Shown: one piece after another, positions 33,607 to 41,514 of the stretch
Position numbering within the stretch: the stretch's first letter is position 1
Layout of the letters: each line of letters begins with the position of its first letter
Assembly: GCF_001612845.1 (NCBI RefSeq)
Contig: NZ_BDBF01000029.1
Span: 48,693-112,692 of the forward strand
Source of the DNA: Nocardia elegans NBRC 108235
GTDB taxonomy: Bacteria; Actinomycetota; Actinomycetes; Mycobacteriales; Mycobacteriaceae
Direction: 5' to 3'
Length of the DNA: 64,000 nt
Program-made: the position numbers and the translations under genes
The notes under the pieces: model-generated
Seen by the model: the letters and a program-made list of their open reading frames with translations, nothing else
What the model was told of the DNA's origin: nothing
Database searches by the model: none

Positions 33607-33626
33607 ATTGTCGGATTGTTGACAAT
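33607..33626. promoter_or_regulatory. Candidate GntR operator, right site, with divergent promoter
   Basis: Contains the 15 bases shared with the left site (33611-33625); the core here is the perfect repeat ATTGT-TG-ACAAT (33615-33626). ATTGTC-N8-GACAAT (33607-33626) is a second symmetry. A possible rightward promoter is TTGTCG (33608-33613), 16 nt, TATAAC (33630-33635), so bound regulator would sit on the spacer. Confidence 0.6.
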
Positions 33627-33702
33627 GTGTATAACATGGCCGCGACGGTGACGGCAACGACTGCGCCGACCCGACCTGCTGTTCCGAGAAGAGGAGCGAG
33701 CG

Positions 33703-35178
33703 ATGACGTATACCGTTGCGGCCCCTGATGCCGCGACGCGCGCGGCGATCGACAGCGTCCCGACCGGCCTGTTCATCGGCGGGCGCCGTCGCGAGGCGGC
33801 CACCCGGCTGGACGTGGAGGACCCGGCCACCGGGCAGATCCTGACCGCCGTCGCCGATGCCCGCCCCGAGGACGGCGTCGCCGCGCTGGCCGCGGCCGCG
33901 GCGGCGCAGGACGAGTGGGCCGAGGTGCCCGCGCGGACGCGGTCGGAGATCCTGATGCGCGCCCATCGGGCCATGCTCGACGACACCGACCGGCTCGCCC
34001 GTATCGCCACCGCCGAGATGGGCAAACCGCTGGCCGAGGCGCGCGGCGAGGTCGCGTACGCGGCGGAGTTCTTCCGCTGGTTCGCCGAGGAGGCGGTGCG
34101 GCTGGATGGCGGATATATGCCCGCGCCGGCCGGTGGATCCCGCTTCGTGGTGGCGCGCCGGCCCGTAGGGCCGAGCATCCTGATCACCCCGTGGAACTTC
34201 CCCATGGCGATGGCGACCCGCAAGATCGGCCCGGCCCTGGCCGCGGGCTGCACCTGCGTGGTCAAACCCGCCGAGCAGACCCCGCTGTGCACGCTGGCGA
34301 TCGCCGAAATACTGTCCGCCGCAGGGGTTCCCGACGGCGTGGTCAATGTCGTGACCACCTCCGACCCGGCGGCGGTGACCGGTGCGATGATCGCGGATCC
34401 GCGCTCGCGCAAACTGTCGTTCACGGGATCGACCGCCGTCGGGAAGTTGCTGCTGGAACAGTGCGCGAGATCCGTGATGCGCACGTCGATGGAATTGGGC
34501 GGCAACGCCCCGCTGATCGTGTTCGACGATGCCGATCTCGATACCGCGGTGGAGGGCGCGCTCGCGGCGAAGATGCGCAATATCGGCCAGGCCTGCACCG
34601 CGGCCAACCGGATCTACCTGCAACGCGGCATCGCCGACGAATTCACCCGCCGCTTCACCGAACGGATGGCGGCCCTGCCGATGGGCCGCGGCGCCGATCC
34701 GGGCGTGGTGGTCGGACCGCTGATCGACGCCGCCGCGGTCGCGAAGGTGTCGGAACTGGTCGCCGATGCGCGCCGGCGCGGCGCCACCGTCCTGCTCGGT
34801 GGAAACGCCGCCGAAGGACCCGGATACTTCTATCCACCCACGGTGCTGACCGGTGTCCCGGACGACGCCGCGATGTTCGGCACCGAAATCTTCGGCCCCG
34901 TCGCGGGTTTGGCCGTCTTCGACACCGAGGACGAGGTGATCGAACGCGCCGACGACACGCCCTACGGTTTGGTGGCGTACGTGTTCACCGAGAATCTGCG
35001 GCGCGGATTGCGGGTGAGCGAGGCGCTCGACACCGGCATGGTGGGTCTCAACCAGGGCGTGGTGTCCAATCCGGCGGCGCCGTTCGGGGGAGTGAAGGAA
35101 TCGGGTCTCGGACGCGAGGGCGGCTTCACCGGCATCGACGAATTCCTGGAGACCAAATACATCGGTGTGGCACTGTGA
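33703..35178 (+). CDS. Succinate-semialdehyde-type aldehyde dehydrogenase
   Basis: 491 residues. Catalytic Cys298 is in GQACTAANRIYLQ and the general base in MELGGNAPLIVFDDAD; the NAD site shows TPWNFPMAMATRKIGPALAAGCT and CVVKPAEQTPL. The GabD-like features (Ala after the Cys-Thr, the CTAANR loop) favour an NAD(P)-linked semialdehyde of a carboxylic acid. GAGGAG precedes the ATG. Paired with the aminotransferase, it would complete conversion of an omega-amino acid to a dicarboxylate. Its stop overlaps the next start (TGATG). Confidence 0.93.
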   Translation: MTYTVAAPDAATRAAIDSVPTGLFIGGRRREAATRLDVEDPATGQILTAVADARPEDGVAALAAAAAAQDEWAEVPARTRSEILMRAHRAMLDDTDRLARIATAEMGKPLAEARGEVAYAAEFFRWFAEEAVRLDGGYMPAPAGGSRFVVARRPVGPSILITPWNFPMAMATRKIGPALAAGCTCVVKPAEQTPLCTLAIAEILSAAGVPDGVVNVVTTSDPAAVTGAMIADPRSRKLSFTGSTAVGKLLLEQCARSVMRTSMELGGNAPLIVFDDADLDTAVEGALAAKMRNIGQACTAANRIYLQRGIADEFTRRFTERMAALPMGRGADPGVVVGPLIDAAAVAKVSELVADARRRGATVLLGGNAAEGPGYFYPPTVLTGVPDDAAMFGTEIFGPVAGLAVFDTEDEVIERADDTPYGLVAYVFTENLRRGLRVSEALDTGMVGLNQGVVSNPAAPFGGVKESGLGREGGFTGIDEFLETKYIGVAL

Positions 35179-36239
35179 TGGCGGTGTATCGCATTGCCAC
35201 CATTCCCGGCGACGGTATCGGCGTGGACGTCACGGCCGAGGCGGTCAAGGTTCTCGACGCGGTGCTGCCCGGCATCGCCTGGACCGAATTCGACTGGTCC
35301 TGTGAGCAATATCTGCGCACCGGAGCGATGATGCCCGACGACGGTCCGCAGCAACTGGCGGATTTCGACGCGATTCTGCTCGGCGCCGTGGGATTTCCCG
35401 GTGTGGCCGACCATATTTCGCTGTGGGGTCTGCTGATCCCACTGCGGCGCGCCTTCGGGCAGTATGTGAATCTGCGCCCGGTCCGGCTGCTGCCCGGCAC
35501 CGAATCCGCGCTCCGCGGACGCGGCGCCGACGATCTCGACATCCTCATCGTGCGGGAGAATTCCGAGGGCGAATATTCCGCGATCGGGGGAATGCACAAT
35601 CCCGGGCGGCCGGACGAATTCGTGGTTCAGGAATCGATATTCACCCGCACCGGATGTGAACGCATCATCCGATACGCGTTCGAGCAGGCGCGCCGGCGTG
35701 ACCGCAGACTGTGTTCGGCCACCAAGTCCAACGGCCTCATTCATTCGATGCCGTACTGGGACAGCGTTTTCGAGCGGATCGCCGCCGAGTATCCGGACGT
35801 CGAGACGCGGCAGATGCATGTCGATGCGCTGGCCGCGGAGATCGTGCTGCATCCGGATCGGCTGGATGTGATCGTCGGCTCGAATCTGTTCGGCGACATC
35901 CTGTCCGACCTCGCCGCCGCGGTGACCGGCGGGCTCGGGCTCGCGCCCTCGGGGAATATCAATCCCGCGCGCGAGGCGCCCTCGATGTTCGAGGCGGTGC
36001 ACGGCAGTGCGCCCGACATCGCGGGTATGGGCATCGCCGATCCGGTGGCGCAGATCCTCGCCGGTGCGATGATGCTCGACCACCTGGGCGAATCCGCGGC
36101 GGCCGCGGCCGTCGACCGCGCGGTCTGCGATGTGCTGGCCGCGGGGGAGGTGCTCACCCCCGATCTGGGCGGTACGGCGACCACCGCCGAACTCGGCACC
36201 GCGATCGCCGAGCGCGCCGCGGCGCTGGTCACACAGTAG
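35178..36239 (+). CDS. Tartrate dehydrogenase/isopropylmalate dehydrogenase-type beta-decarboxylating enzyme
   Basis: 353 residues. The beta-decarboxylating dehydrogenase fold is clear: IATIPGDGIGVDVTAEAVKVL at the N-terminus, LRPVRLLPG, VRENSEGEYSAIGG, the substrate/metal block DVIVGSNLFGDILSDLAAAVTGGLGLAPSGNIN, and EAVHGSAPDIAGMGIADP. The ENSEGEYS loop, in place of the IPMDH form, points to tartrate dehydrogenase (TtuC)-like D-malate/tartrate chemistry. Coupled to the aldehyde dehydrogenase by a one-base overlap. An in-frame GTG three bases earlier is equally possible. Confidence 0.9.
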   Translation: MAVYRIATIPGDGIGVDVTAEAVKVLDAVLPGIAWTEFDWSCEQYLRTGAMMPDDGPQQLADFDAILLGAVGFPGVADHISLWGLLIPLRRAFGQYVNLRPVRLLPGTESALRGRGADDLDILIVRENSEGEYSAIGGMHNPGRPDEFVVQESIFTRTGCERIIRYAFEQARRRDRRLCSATKSNGLIHSMPYWDSVFERIAAEYPDVETRQMHVDALAAEIVLHPDRLDVIVGSNLFGDILSDLAAAVTGGLGLAPSGNINPAREAPSMFEAVHGSAPDIAGMGIADPVAQILAGAMMLDHLGESAAAAAVDRAVCDVLAAGEVLTPDLGGTATTAELGTAIAERAAALVTQ

Positions 36240-36293
36240 GGGCGGCGATACGCCGCGACTTCCGGTGCCGGGGCGGGGGGCTGCGGTGGCCGG

Positions 36294-37055
36294 TCAGGAG
36301 GTCAGCCAGATCGCTTCTGCCGCAGGACTTCCCAGATCGATGGTGTGCTCGCCGATCCGCACCGCGATGGTGCCGGCGAAATCGCGCCGCTCCACCACGG
36401 TGATCACGGTGTCGAGCGCGATGCCGACGGAATCGAAATACCGCAGCATGGCGGGATCGAAATCGGAGATGCGCGCCACCCGGCCGGATTGTCCGGCCTG
36501 GAAGTCGCTGAGCTGATGGGCGGGCGGGGTGGGGACCGCACCGTCGACGGAGGGGATCGGGTCGCCGTGCGGATCGCGATCGGGATGGCCGAGTTTGGCG
36601 TCGATGCGTTCCACCAGGGTCTCCGACACCGCGTGCTCGAGCACCTCGGCCTCGTCGTGCACCTCGTCCCAGCCGTAGCCGAGCTCGCTGACCAGGAACG
36701 TTTCGATCAGCCGATGGCGGCGCACCATGGCGACGGCGGCCCGGCGGCCGTTGTCGGTCAGGGTGATGGCGCCGTAGCGGGCGTGTTCGACCAGGCCCTG
36801 ATCGGCGAGTTTGCGCACCGCCTCCGACACCGTCGACGCCGACACACCGATCCGCTCGGCCAGCAGTTTGGTCGACACCTTCTCCTGCGACCACTCCTGC
36901 GCACTCCAGATGACCTTCAGATAGTCCTGGGCGACCGACGACAGCGAGGGGGCCACATTCGCCGCGCGCCCGGCCGCCCCCGCATCGGGAGACGCTTGTG
37001 ACGCAGCGGAATCTGCCAGCTCACGCCGGGTGGCGACATCACGTTTTCCGGGCAC
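36294..37055 (-). CDS. sirR: DtxR/MntR-family metalloregulator (SirR-type)
   Basis: 253 residues. An N-terminal Ala-rich extension of about 35 residues precedes the winged helix (QDYLKVIWSAQEWSQEKVSTKLLAERIGVSASTVSEAVRKLADQGLVEHARYGAITLTDNG). The metal-binding/dimer domain has RRHRLIETFLVSELGYGWDEVHDEAEVLEHAVSETLVERID, with His/Glu ligands, and a C-terminal FeoA/SH3-like domain. Position before ribF-rpsO-pnp matches Rv2788. It likely senses Mn2+ or Fe2+. Start GTG 37055 follows a TAAGCT box without a ribosome site, hence possibly leaderless. Confidence 0.92.
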   Translation of the reverse strand: MPGKRDVATRRELADSAASQASPDAGAAGRAANVAPSLSSVAQDYLKVIWSAQEWSQEKVSTKLLAERIGVSASTVSEAVRKLADQGLVEHARYGAITLTDNGRRAAVAMVRRHRLIETFLVSELGYGWDEVHDEAEVLEHAVSETLVERIDAKLGHPDRDPHGDPIPSVDGAVPTPPAHQLSDFQAGQSGRVARISDFDPAMLRYFDSVGIALDTVITVVERRDFAGTIAVRIGEHTIDLGSPAAEAIWLTS

Positions 37056-37066
37056 GTATCGAGCTT

Positions 37067-37218
37067 AGCGGGGGCAGCGTTGCGGCCGGAGGAGGCAGCC
37101 TGCGTAACCACGGAGGCCGCCGCGGACGCCGCGATCGAGCACAGCGGGTGCAGCGTTGCGGCCGGAGGAGGCAGCCTGCGTAACCACGGAGGCCGCCGCG
37201 GACGCCGCGATCGAGCAC
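37067..37218. repeat. 76-bp direct tandem duplication between sirR and ribF
   Basis: Copy 1 is 37067-37142 and copy 2 is 37143-37218. By my reading they differ at one base (G/T, seventh position). A degenerate part of a third unit follows (AGCGGG at 37219 and again at 37256, then ATTGCGGCCG). The 76-bp period is not a multiple of three and every frame is interrupted, so it is not coding. It fills most of the 330-bp divergent gap 37056-37385, where I see no gene. Confidence 0.85.
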
Positions 37219-37372
37219 AGCGGGGGCCGGGCCGCCGCGGACCCGCCATCAGGTACAGCGGGACCATTGCGGCCGCAGCCCGCAAGCCCGCACAACCTCG
37301 CGCTCGCCGCGGGCGGGTGACGGTCGGGTGAACAACCGCCCCGCCGAATCCCGGTTCGTGACCGCGCTTGCG

Positions 37373-37378
37373 TAGGCT
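37373..37378 (+). promoter_or_regulatory. -10 box (TAGGCT) for leaderless ribF
   Basis: TAGGCT ends 7 nt before the ribF GTG start; no ribosome site lies between. Confidence 0.5.
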
Positions 37379-37385
37379 TCGGTGT

Positions 37386-38369
37386 GTGCAGAGATGGCGA
37401 AGTCTCGAGGAAATGCCACCGGACTGGGGTCGGTGTGTGCTCACCATCGGCGTGTTCGACGGTGTGCACCGCGGTCACGCCCAATTGATCAGCCGTGCGG
37501 TGAAATCCGCTGCGGTGCGCGGTGTTCCCTCGGTTCTCATGACCTTCGACCCGCATCCGATGGAAGTGGTGCGTCCCGGATCGCATCCGGCGCAGCTCAC
37601 CACGTTGACCCGGCGCGCGGAGCTGGTCGAGGAACTCGGTATCGATGTGTTCCTGGTGATGCCGTTCACCCAGGACTTCATGAAGCTCACCCCCGGCCGC
37701 TACGTGCACGACCTGCTGGTCGAGAAGCTACATGTCGCAGAGGTCGTGGTCGGCGACAACTTCACCTTCGGCAAGAAGGCGGCCGGCACCGTCGAGACCA
37801 TGCGCGAGCTGGGCGGCCGGTTCGGCTTCGAGGTCGACGGTGTGAAGCTGGTCGGCGAACACGCGGTCACGTTCTCCTCCACCTACATCCGGGCCTGCGT
37901 CGACGCCGGTGACATGGCCGCGGCCGCCGACGCGCTCGGCCGCCCGCACCGGGTCGAGGGTGTCGTCGTCCACGGCGACGGCCGCGGTCGCGAACTCGGT
38001 TTCCCGACCGCCAACGTGGCTCCGCCGATGCATGCGGCGATCCCGGCCGACGGCGTGTACGCGGGCTGGTTCACCGTGCTGGCCGCCGGAGAGACGGTCG
38101 GCGTCACACGGCCGGGCAAGCGGGCCATGGCCGCGATCTCGGTGGGCACCAACCCGACCTTCTCCGGCCGCACCCGCACGGTCGAGGCCTTCGTCCTCGA
38201 CACCGAGGCGGATCTGTACGGCCAGCACGTCGCCGTGGACTTCGTGCAGCATCTGCGCGGTATGCGCCGCTTCGACTCGATCGACGATCTGGTCCGGGCC
38301 ATGGGCGACGACGTCCAGCAGACGCGACAGGTGCTGGCCGCCGCCGAGGCGAGCGACGCCCAGCGCTGA
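37386..38369 (+). CDS. ribF: Bifunctional riboflavin kinase/FAD synthetase
   Basis: 327 residues from GTG 37386, giving the family N-terminus QRWRSLEEMPPDWGRCVLTIGVFDGVHRGHAQLI. The FMN adenylyltransferase domain (about 15-185) shows FDGVHRGH and the TFSSTYIR motif. The flavokinase domain (about 190-320) has GRGRELGFPTANV and the metal/ATP-binding Thr-Ala-Asn. Makes FMN and FAD from riboflavin in the cytosol. Upstream of rpsO with its own box. Confidence 0.96.
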   Translation: MQRWRSLEEMPPDWGRCVLTIGVFDGVHRGHAQLISRAVKSAAVRGVPSVLMTFDPHPMEVVRPGSHPAQLTTLTRRAELVEELGIDVFLVMPFTQDFMKLTPGRYVHDLLVEKLHVAEVVVGDNFTFGKKAAGTVETMRELGGRFGFEVDGVKLVGEHAVTFSSTYIRACVDAGDMAAAADALGRPHRVEGVVVHGDGRGRELGFPTANVAPPMHAAIPADGVYAGWFTVLAAGETVGVTRPGKRAMAAISVGTNPTFSGRTRTVEAFVLDTEADLYGQHVAVDFVQHLRGMRRFDSIDDLVRAMGDDVQQTRQVLAAAEASDAQR

Positions 38370-38452
38370 GCGAATCCGCCGGCCGAACATATCCCCGGCG
38401 TGGGGCCGACCGGCCGGCTCGGGCCGATTCGGTCCGACGTGCGGTGATCCGG

Positions 38453-38458
38453 TAGGCT
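38453..38458 (+). promoter_or_regulatory. -10 box (TAGGCT) of rpsO
   Basis: TAGGCT within the 180-bp ribF-rpsO gap; it would give rpsO a leader of about 85 nt. A ribosome site (AAGGAG) lies near the start of rpsO. Confidence 0.4.
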
Positions 38459-38549
38459 GGCTCGTCGGGTCTGCTGCGGTCCGCGGTGGCGCCCGCCCGG
38501 GGTTTCCCGGTTTCCTCGAGCGCGGACTGAGAAAACAAGGAGTGAATTC

Positions 38550-38819
38550 GTGGCTCTGACCACCGAGCAGAAGGCGGCCATCCTCAAGGAATACGGCCTG
38601 CACGAGAAGGACACCGGTTCGCCGGAGGCCCAGATCGCGCTGCTGTCCAAGCGGATCTCCGACCTGACCGAGCACCTGAAGGTGCACAAGCACGATCACC
38701 ACACCCGCCATGGCCTGCTGGGTCTGATCGGTCGCCGTCGGCGGCTGTCGAAGTACCTGCAGGACAAGGACATCGAGCGCTACCGTTCGCTGATCGAGCG
38801 GCTCGGACTGCGGCGTTGA
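38550..38819 (+). CDS. rpsO: Ribosomal protein uS15
   Basis: 89 residues, the universal S15 length. ALTTEQKAAILKEYGLHEKDTGSPEAQIALLSKRISDLTEHLKVHKHDHHTRHGLLGLIGRRRRL contains the conserved DTGSPEVQ-type and H-DHH-R-GL motifs that contact 16S helices 20-22. GTG start. Followed by a strong hairpin and then pnp, an arrangement known from many bacteria. Confidence 0.98.
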   Translation: MALTTEQKAAILKEYGLHEKDTGSPEAQIALLSKRISDLTEHLKVHKHDHHTRHGLLGLIGRRRRLSKYLQDKDIERYRSLIERLGLRR

Positions 38820-38880
38820 TCTGTTCGCGCCCGCACGGACGCGAGACAGACGCGCTGACAATCACAGGCAGTTAACGCGC

Positions 38881-38915
38881 AGCCGACGGGGAGGCATAGA
38901 ATCTCCCCGTCGGCT
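38881..38915 (+). terminator. Strong hairpin after rpsO
   Basis: Perfect 13-bp arms (38881-38893 and 38903-38915) around a 9-nt loop. No T-tract follows. It may terminate rpsO or be an RNase III-type processing site in an rpsO-pnp transcript. Confidence 0.65.
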
Positions 38916-39167
38916 AGTCGTATATCGGCACCGCACCAGCCGTATGCACCCGCACGCGTGGCGTCGGTCTTCGGTAGTGGCCTTTCGGCGAGAGTTGCCG
39001 GCGGGCTTCGATCGATGACCGCCTCCGCGTCGCCGGTTCCATGGGGGATCGGCCGGGTGTCGCGCCACAGCCAGGAGGGCTGTCGCGCGCCCGAGCCCGG
39101 GTACGGCTGCCCTCGCGCAGACAAGCCGCTGCCTCCGGGCAGGGATGAAAAAGCGCGGGGACACCCA

Positions 39168-39200
39168 GCCGGATCGCGCCTCGACGGCGTTCGATCCGGC
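39168..39200 (+). promoter_or_regulatory. Second hairpin in pnp leader
   Basis: Perfect 9-bp arms (39168-39176 and 39192-39200) with a 15-nt loop, ending 24 nt before the pnp ATG. The position fits a structure that affects pnp translation or mRNA processing. Confidence 0.45.
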
Positions 39201-39224
39201 GAGACGAGAGGTTGAGACAGAAAT

Positions 39225-41510
39225 ATGACCGAATCCCAGACGAGCTCCGCCATCGAGGTCGAACCCGGTGTGTTCGAATCGGTGGCCCTGATCGACAACG
39301 GGAGCTACGGCACCCGCACCGTCCGGTTCGAGACCGGGCGCTTGGCCAAGCAGGCCGCCGGCTCCGTCGTCGCCTACCTGGACGACGAGACCATGCTGCT
39401 GTCGGCCACCACGGCCGGTAAGCACCCCAAGGACCAGTTCGACTTCTTCCCGCTGACGGTCGACGTCGAGGAGCGGATGTACGCCGCGGGCCGCATCCCC
39501 GGCTCGTTCTTCCGTCGCGAGGGCCGCCCCTCCACCGACGCGATCCTGACCTGCCGCCTGATCGACCGTCCGCTGCGCCCGTCGTTCGTCGACGGCCTGC
39601 GCAACGAGATCCAGGTCGTGGTCACGGTGATGAGCCTGGATCCCAAGGATCTCTACGACGTGGTCGCGATCAACGCGGCGTCGGCCTCGACTCAGATTGC
39701 GGGACTTCCGTTCTCGGGTCCGGTCGGTGGCGTGCGCGTGGCGCTCATCCAGGGCCAGTGGGTCGCGTTCCCGACCGTCGAGCAGCTCGAAGAGGCCGTC
39801 TTCGACATGGTCGTCGCCGGCCGCGTGGTCGAATCCGGTGACGTCGCGATCATGATGGTCGAGGCCGAGGCGACCGAGAAGGTCATCGCGCTGGTCGAAG
39901 ACGGTGCTCAGGCGCCGACGGAAACCGTTGTGGCCGAAGGTCTCGAGGCCGCCAAGCCGTTCATCGCGCGGCTGTGCAAGGCGCAGGCGGACCTGGCGGC
40001 GCTGGCCTCCAAGCCCACCGAGGAGTTCCCGCTCTTCCCGCCGTACGAGGCCGACGTCTACACCGCCGTCGAGGGCACCGCGAAGAACCCGCTGGGTGAG
40101 GCGCTGTCGATCGCCGGCAAGCAGGAGCGCGAGGAGCGCATCGACGAGATCAAGCTCGAGGTGCTCTCGGCACTGACCGAGGACTTCGAGGGCCGCGAGA
40201 AGGAGATCGGCGCGGCGTTCCGCTCGGTCACCAAGAAGCTTGTGCGCCAGCGCATCCTGTCCGACGGCTTCCGCATCGACGGTCGTGGCCTGGCCGACAT
40301 CCGGGCGTTGTCCGCGGAGGTCGCCGTGGTGCCGCGGGCGCACGGTTCGGCGCTGTTCGAGCGCGGTGAGACCCAGATCCTGGGCGTCACCACCCTCGAC
40401 ATGGTGAAGATGGCTCAGCAGGTCGACTCGCTCGGCCCGGAGACCAGCAAGCGCTACATGCACCACTACAACTTCCCGCCGTTCTCCACCGGTGAGACCG
40501 GCCGCGTCGGCTCGCCCAAGCGGCGCGAGATCGGCCACGGCGCGCTCGCCGAGCGGGCGCTGGTGCCGGTGCTGCCGAGCCAGGAGGAGTTCCCCTACGC
40601 CATCCGCCAGGTGTCGGAAGCGCTGAGCTCCAACGGATCCACCTCGATGGGTTCGGTGTGTGCCTCCACGCTGTCGCTGCTGAACGCGGGTGTGCCGCTG
40701 AAGTCCCCGGTCGCCGGTATCGCCATGGGTCTGGTGTCCGACGAGGTCACCGGCGACAACGGTGAGTCGGAGACCCGCTACGTCGCGCTGACCGACATCC
40801 TCGGTGCCGAGGACGCCTTCGGCGACATGGACTTCAAGGTCGCCGGTACCCGCGACTTCGTCACCGCGCTGCAGCTCGACACCAAGCTCGACGGCATTCC
40901 GTCGAAGGTGCTGGCGGGTGCACTGAACCAGGCTCGCGACGCGCGCCTGACCATCCTGGACGTGATGGCCGAGGCCATCGCCACCCCGGACGAGATGAGC
41001 CCCTACGCGCCGCGCGTCACCGCGATCAAGATCCCGGTCGACAAGATCGGCGAGGTGATCGGGCCCAAGGGCAAGGTCATCAACCAGATCACCGAGGACA
41101 CCGGCGCCAACATCTCCATCGAGGACGACGGCACCGTGTTCGTCGGCGCGACCGACGGCCCGTCGGCGCAGGCCGCCATCGACGCGATCAACGCCATCGC
41201 CAACCCGCAGCTGCCGAAGGTCGGCGAGCGCTTCCTGGGCACGGTCGTCAAGACCACCGCCTTCGGCGCGTTCGTCTCGCTGCTGCCGGGCCGCGACGGT
41301 CTGGTGCACATCTCGAAGTTGGGCAACGGCAAGCGGGTCGGCAAGGTCGAGGACGTGGTGAACGTCGGCGACAAGATCCGCGTCGAGATCGCCGATATCG
41401 ACAACCGCGGCAAGATCTCGCTGGTCCCGGTGTCGGAGGAGGAGAGCGCGGAGACCGCTGCTCCGGCCGCCGACGAGGCTCCGGCTGCAGCCGAGGCCGC
41501 GGCCGAGTAA
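39225..41510 (+). CDS. pnp: Polyribonucleotide nucleotidyltransferase (PNPase)
   Basis: 761 residues. Two RNase PH-like domains: PH1 about 20-160 with FFPLTVDVEERMYAAGRIPGSFFRREGRPSTDAILTCRLIDRPLRPSF, and PH2 from about 345 with RADIRALSAEVAVVPRAHGSALFERGETQ and SSNGSTSMGSVCASTLSLL. KH (PVDKIGEVIGPKGKVINQI) and S1 (GERFLGTVVKTTAFGAFVSLLPG) domains follow, and the end is an acidic Ala/Glu tail. Degrades mRNA 3'-5'. Known as gpsI in mycobacteria. Confidence 0.98.
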   Translation: MTESQTSSAIEVEPGVFESVALIDNGSYGTRTVRFETGRLAKQAAGSVVAYLDDETMLLSATTAGKHPKDQFDFFPLTVDVEERMYAAGRIPGSFFRREGRPSTDAILTCRLIDRPLRPSFVDGLRNEIQVVVTVMSLDPKDLYDVVAINAASASTQIAGLPFSGPVGGVRVALIQGQWVAFPTVEQLEEAVFDMVVAGRVVESGDVAIMMVEAEATEKVIALVEDGAQAPTETVVAEGLEAAKPFIARLCKAQADLAALASKPTEEFPLFPPYEADVYTAVEGTAKNPLGEALSIAGKQEREERIDEIKLEVLSALTEDFEGREKEIGAAFRSVTKKLVRQRILSDGFRIDGRGLADIRALSAEVAVVPRAHGSALFERGETQILGVTTLDMVKMAQQVDSLGPETSKRYMHHYNFPPFSTGETGRVGSPKRREIGHGALAERALVPVLPSQEEFPYAIRQVSEALSSNGSTSMGSVCASTLSLLNAGVPLKSPVAGIAMGLVSDEVTGDNGESETRYVALTDILGAEDAFGDMDFKVAGTRDFVTALQLDTKLDGIPSKVLAGALNQARDARLTILDVMAEAIATPDEMSPYAPRVTAIKIPVDKIGEVIGPKGKVINQITEDTGANISIEDDGTVFVGATDGPSAQAAIDAINAIANPQLPKVGERFLGTVVKTTAFGAFVSLLPGRDGLVHISKLGNGKRVGKVEDVVNVGDKIRVEIADIDNRGKISLVPVSEEESAETAAPAADEAPAAAEAAAE

Positions 41511-41514
41511 ATAG

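Larger units (their letters stand above)
38820..39224 (+). other. 405-bp rpsO-pnp intergenic leader
   Basis: No gene supported; an 85-codon open frame at 38958-39215 has poor codon bias. The lppU-type lipoprotein gene found here in M. tuberculosis is absent. The region holds two strong hairpins (38881-38915 and 39168-39200), consistent with a long structured pnp leader. Confidence 0.55.

Noticed and set aside
33553..34623. N-terminal extension of the aminotransferase frame through the divergent promoter
   Set aside because: It would run antisense to the aldehyde dehydrogenase and remove the promoter; the ATG at 33552 has a good ribosome site.
36998..37331. Open frames crossing the 76-bp repeats
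   Set aside because: The repeat period is not a multiple of three, and no start with a ribosome site is present.
38958..39215. 85-codon frame in the rpsO-pnp gap
   Set aside because: No ribosome site, poor codon bias, overlaps the second hairpin.
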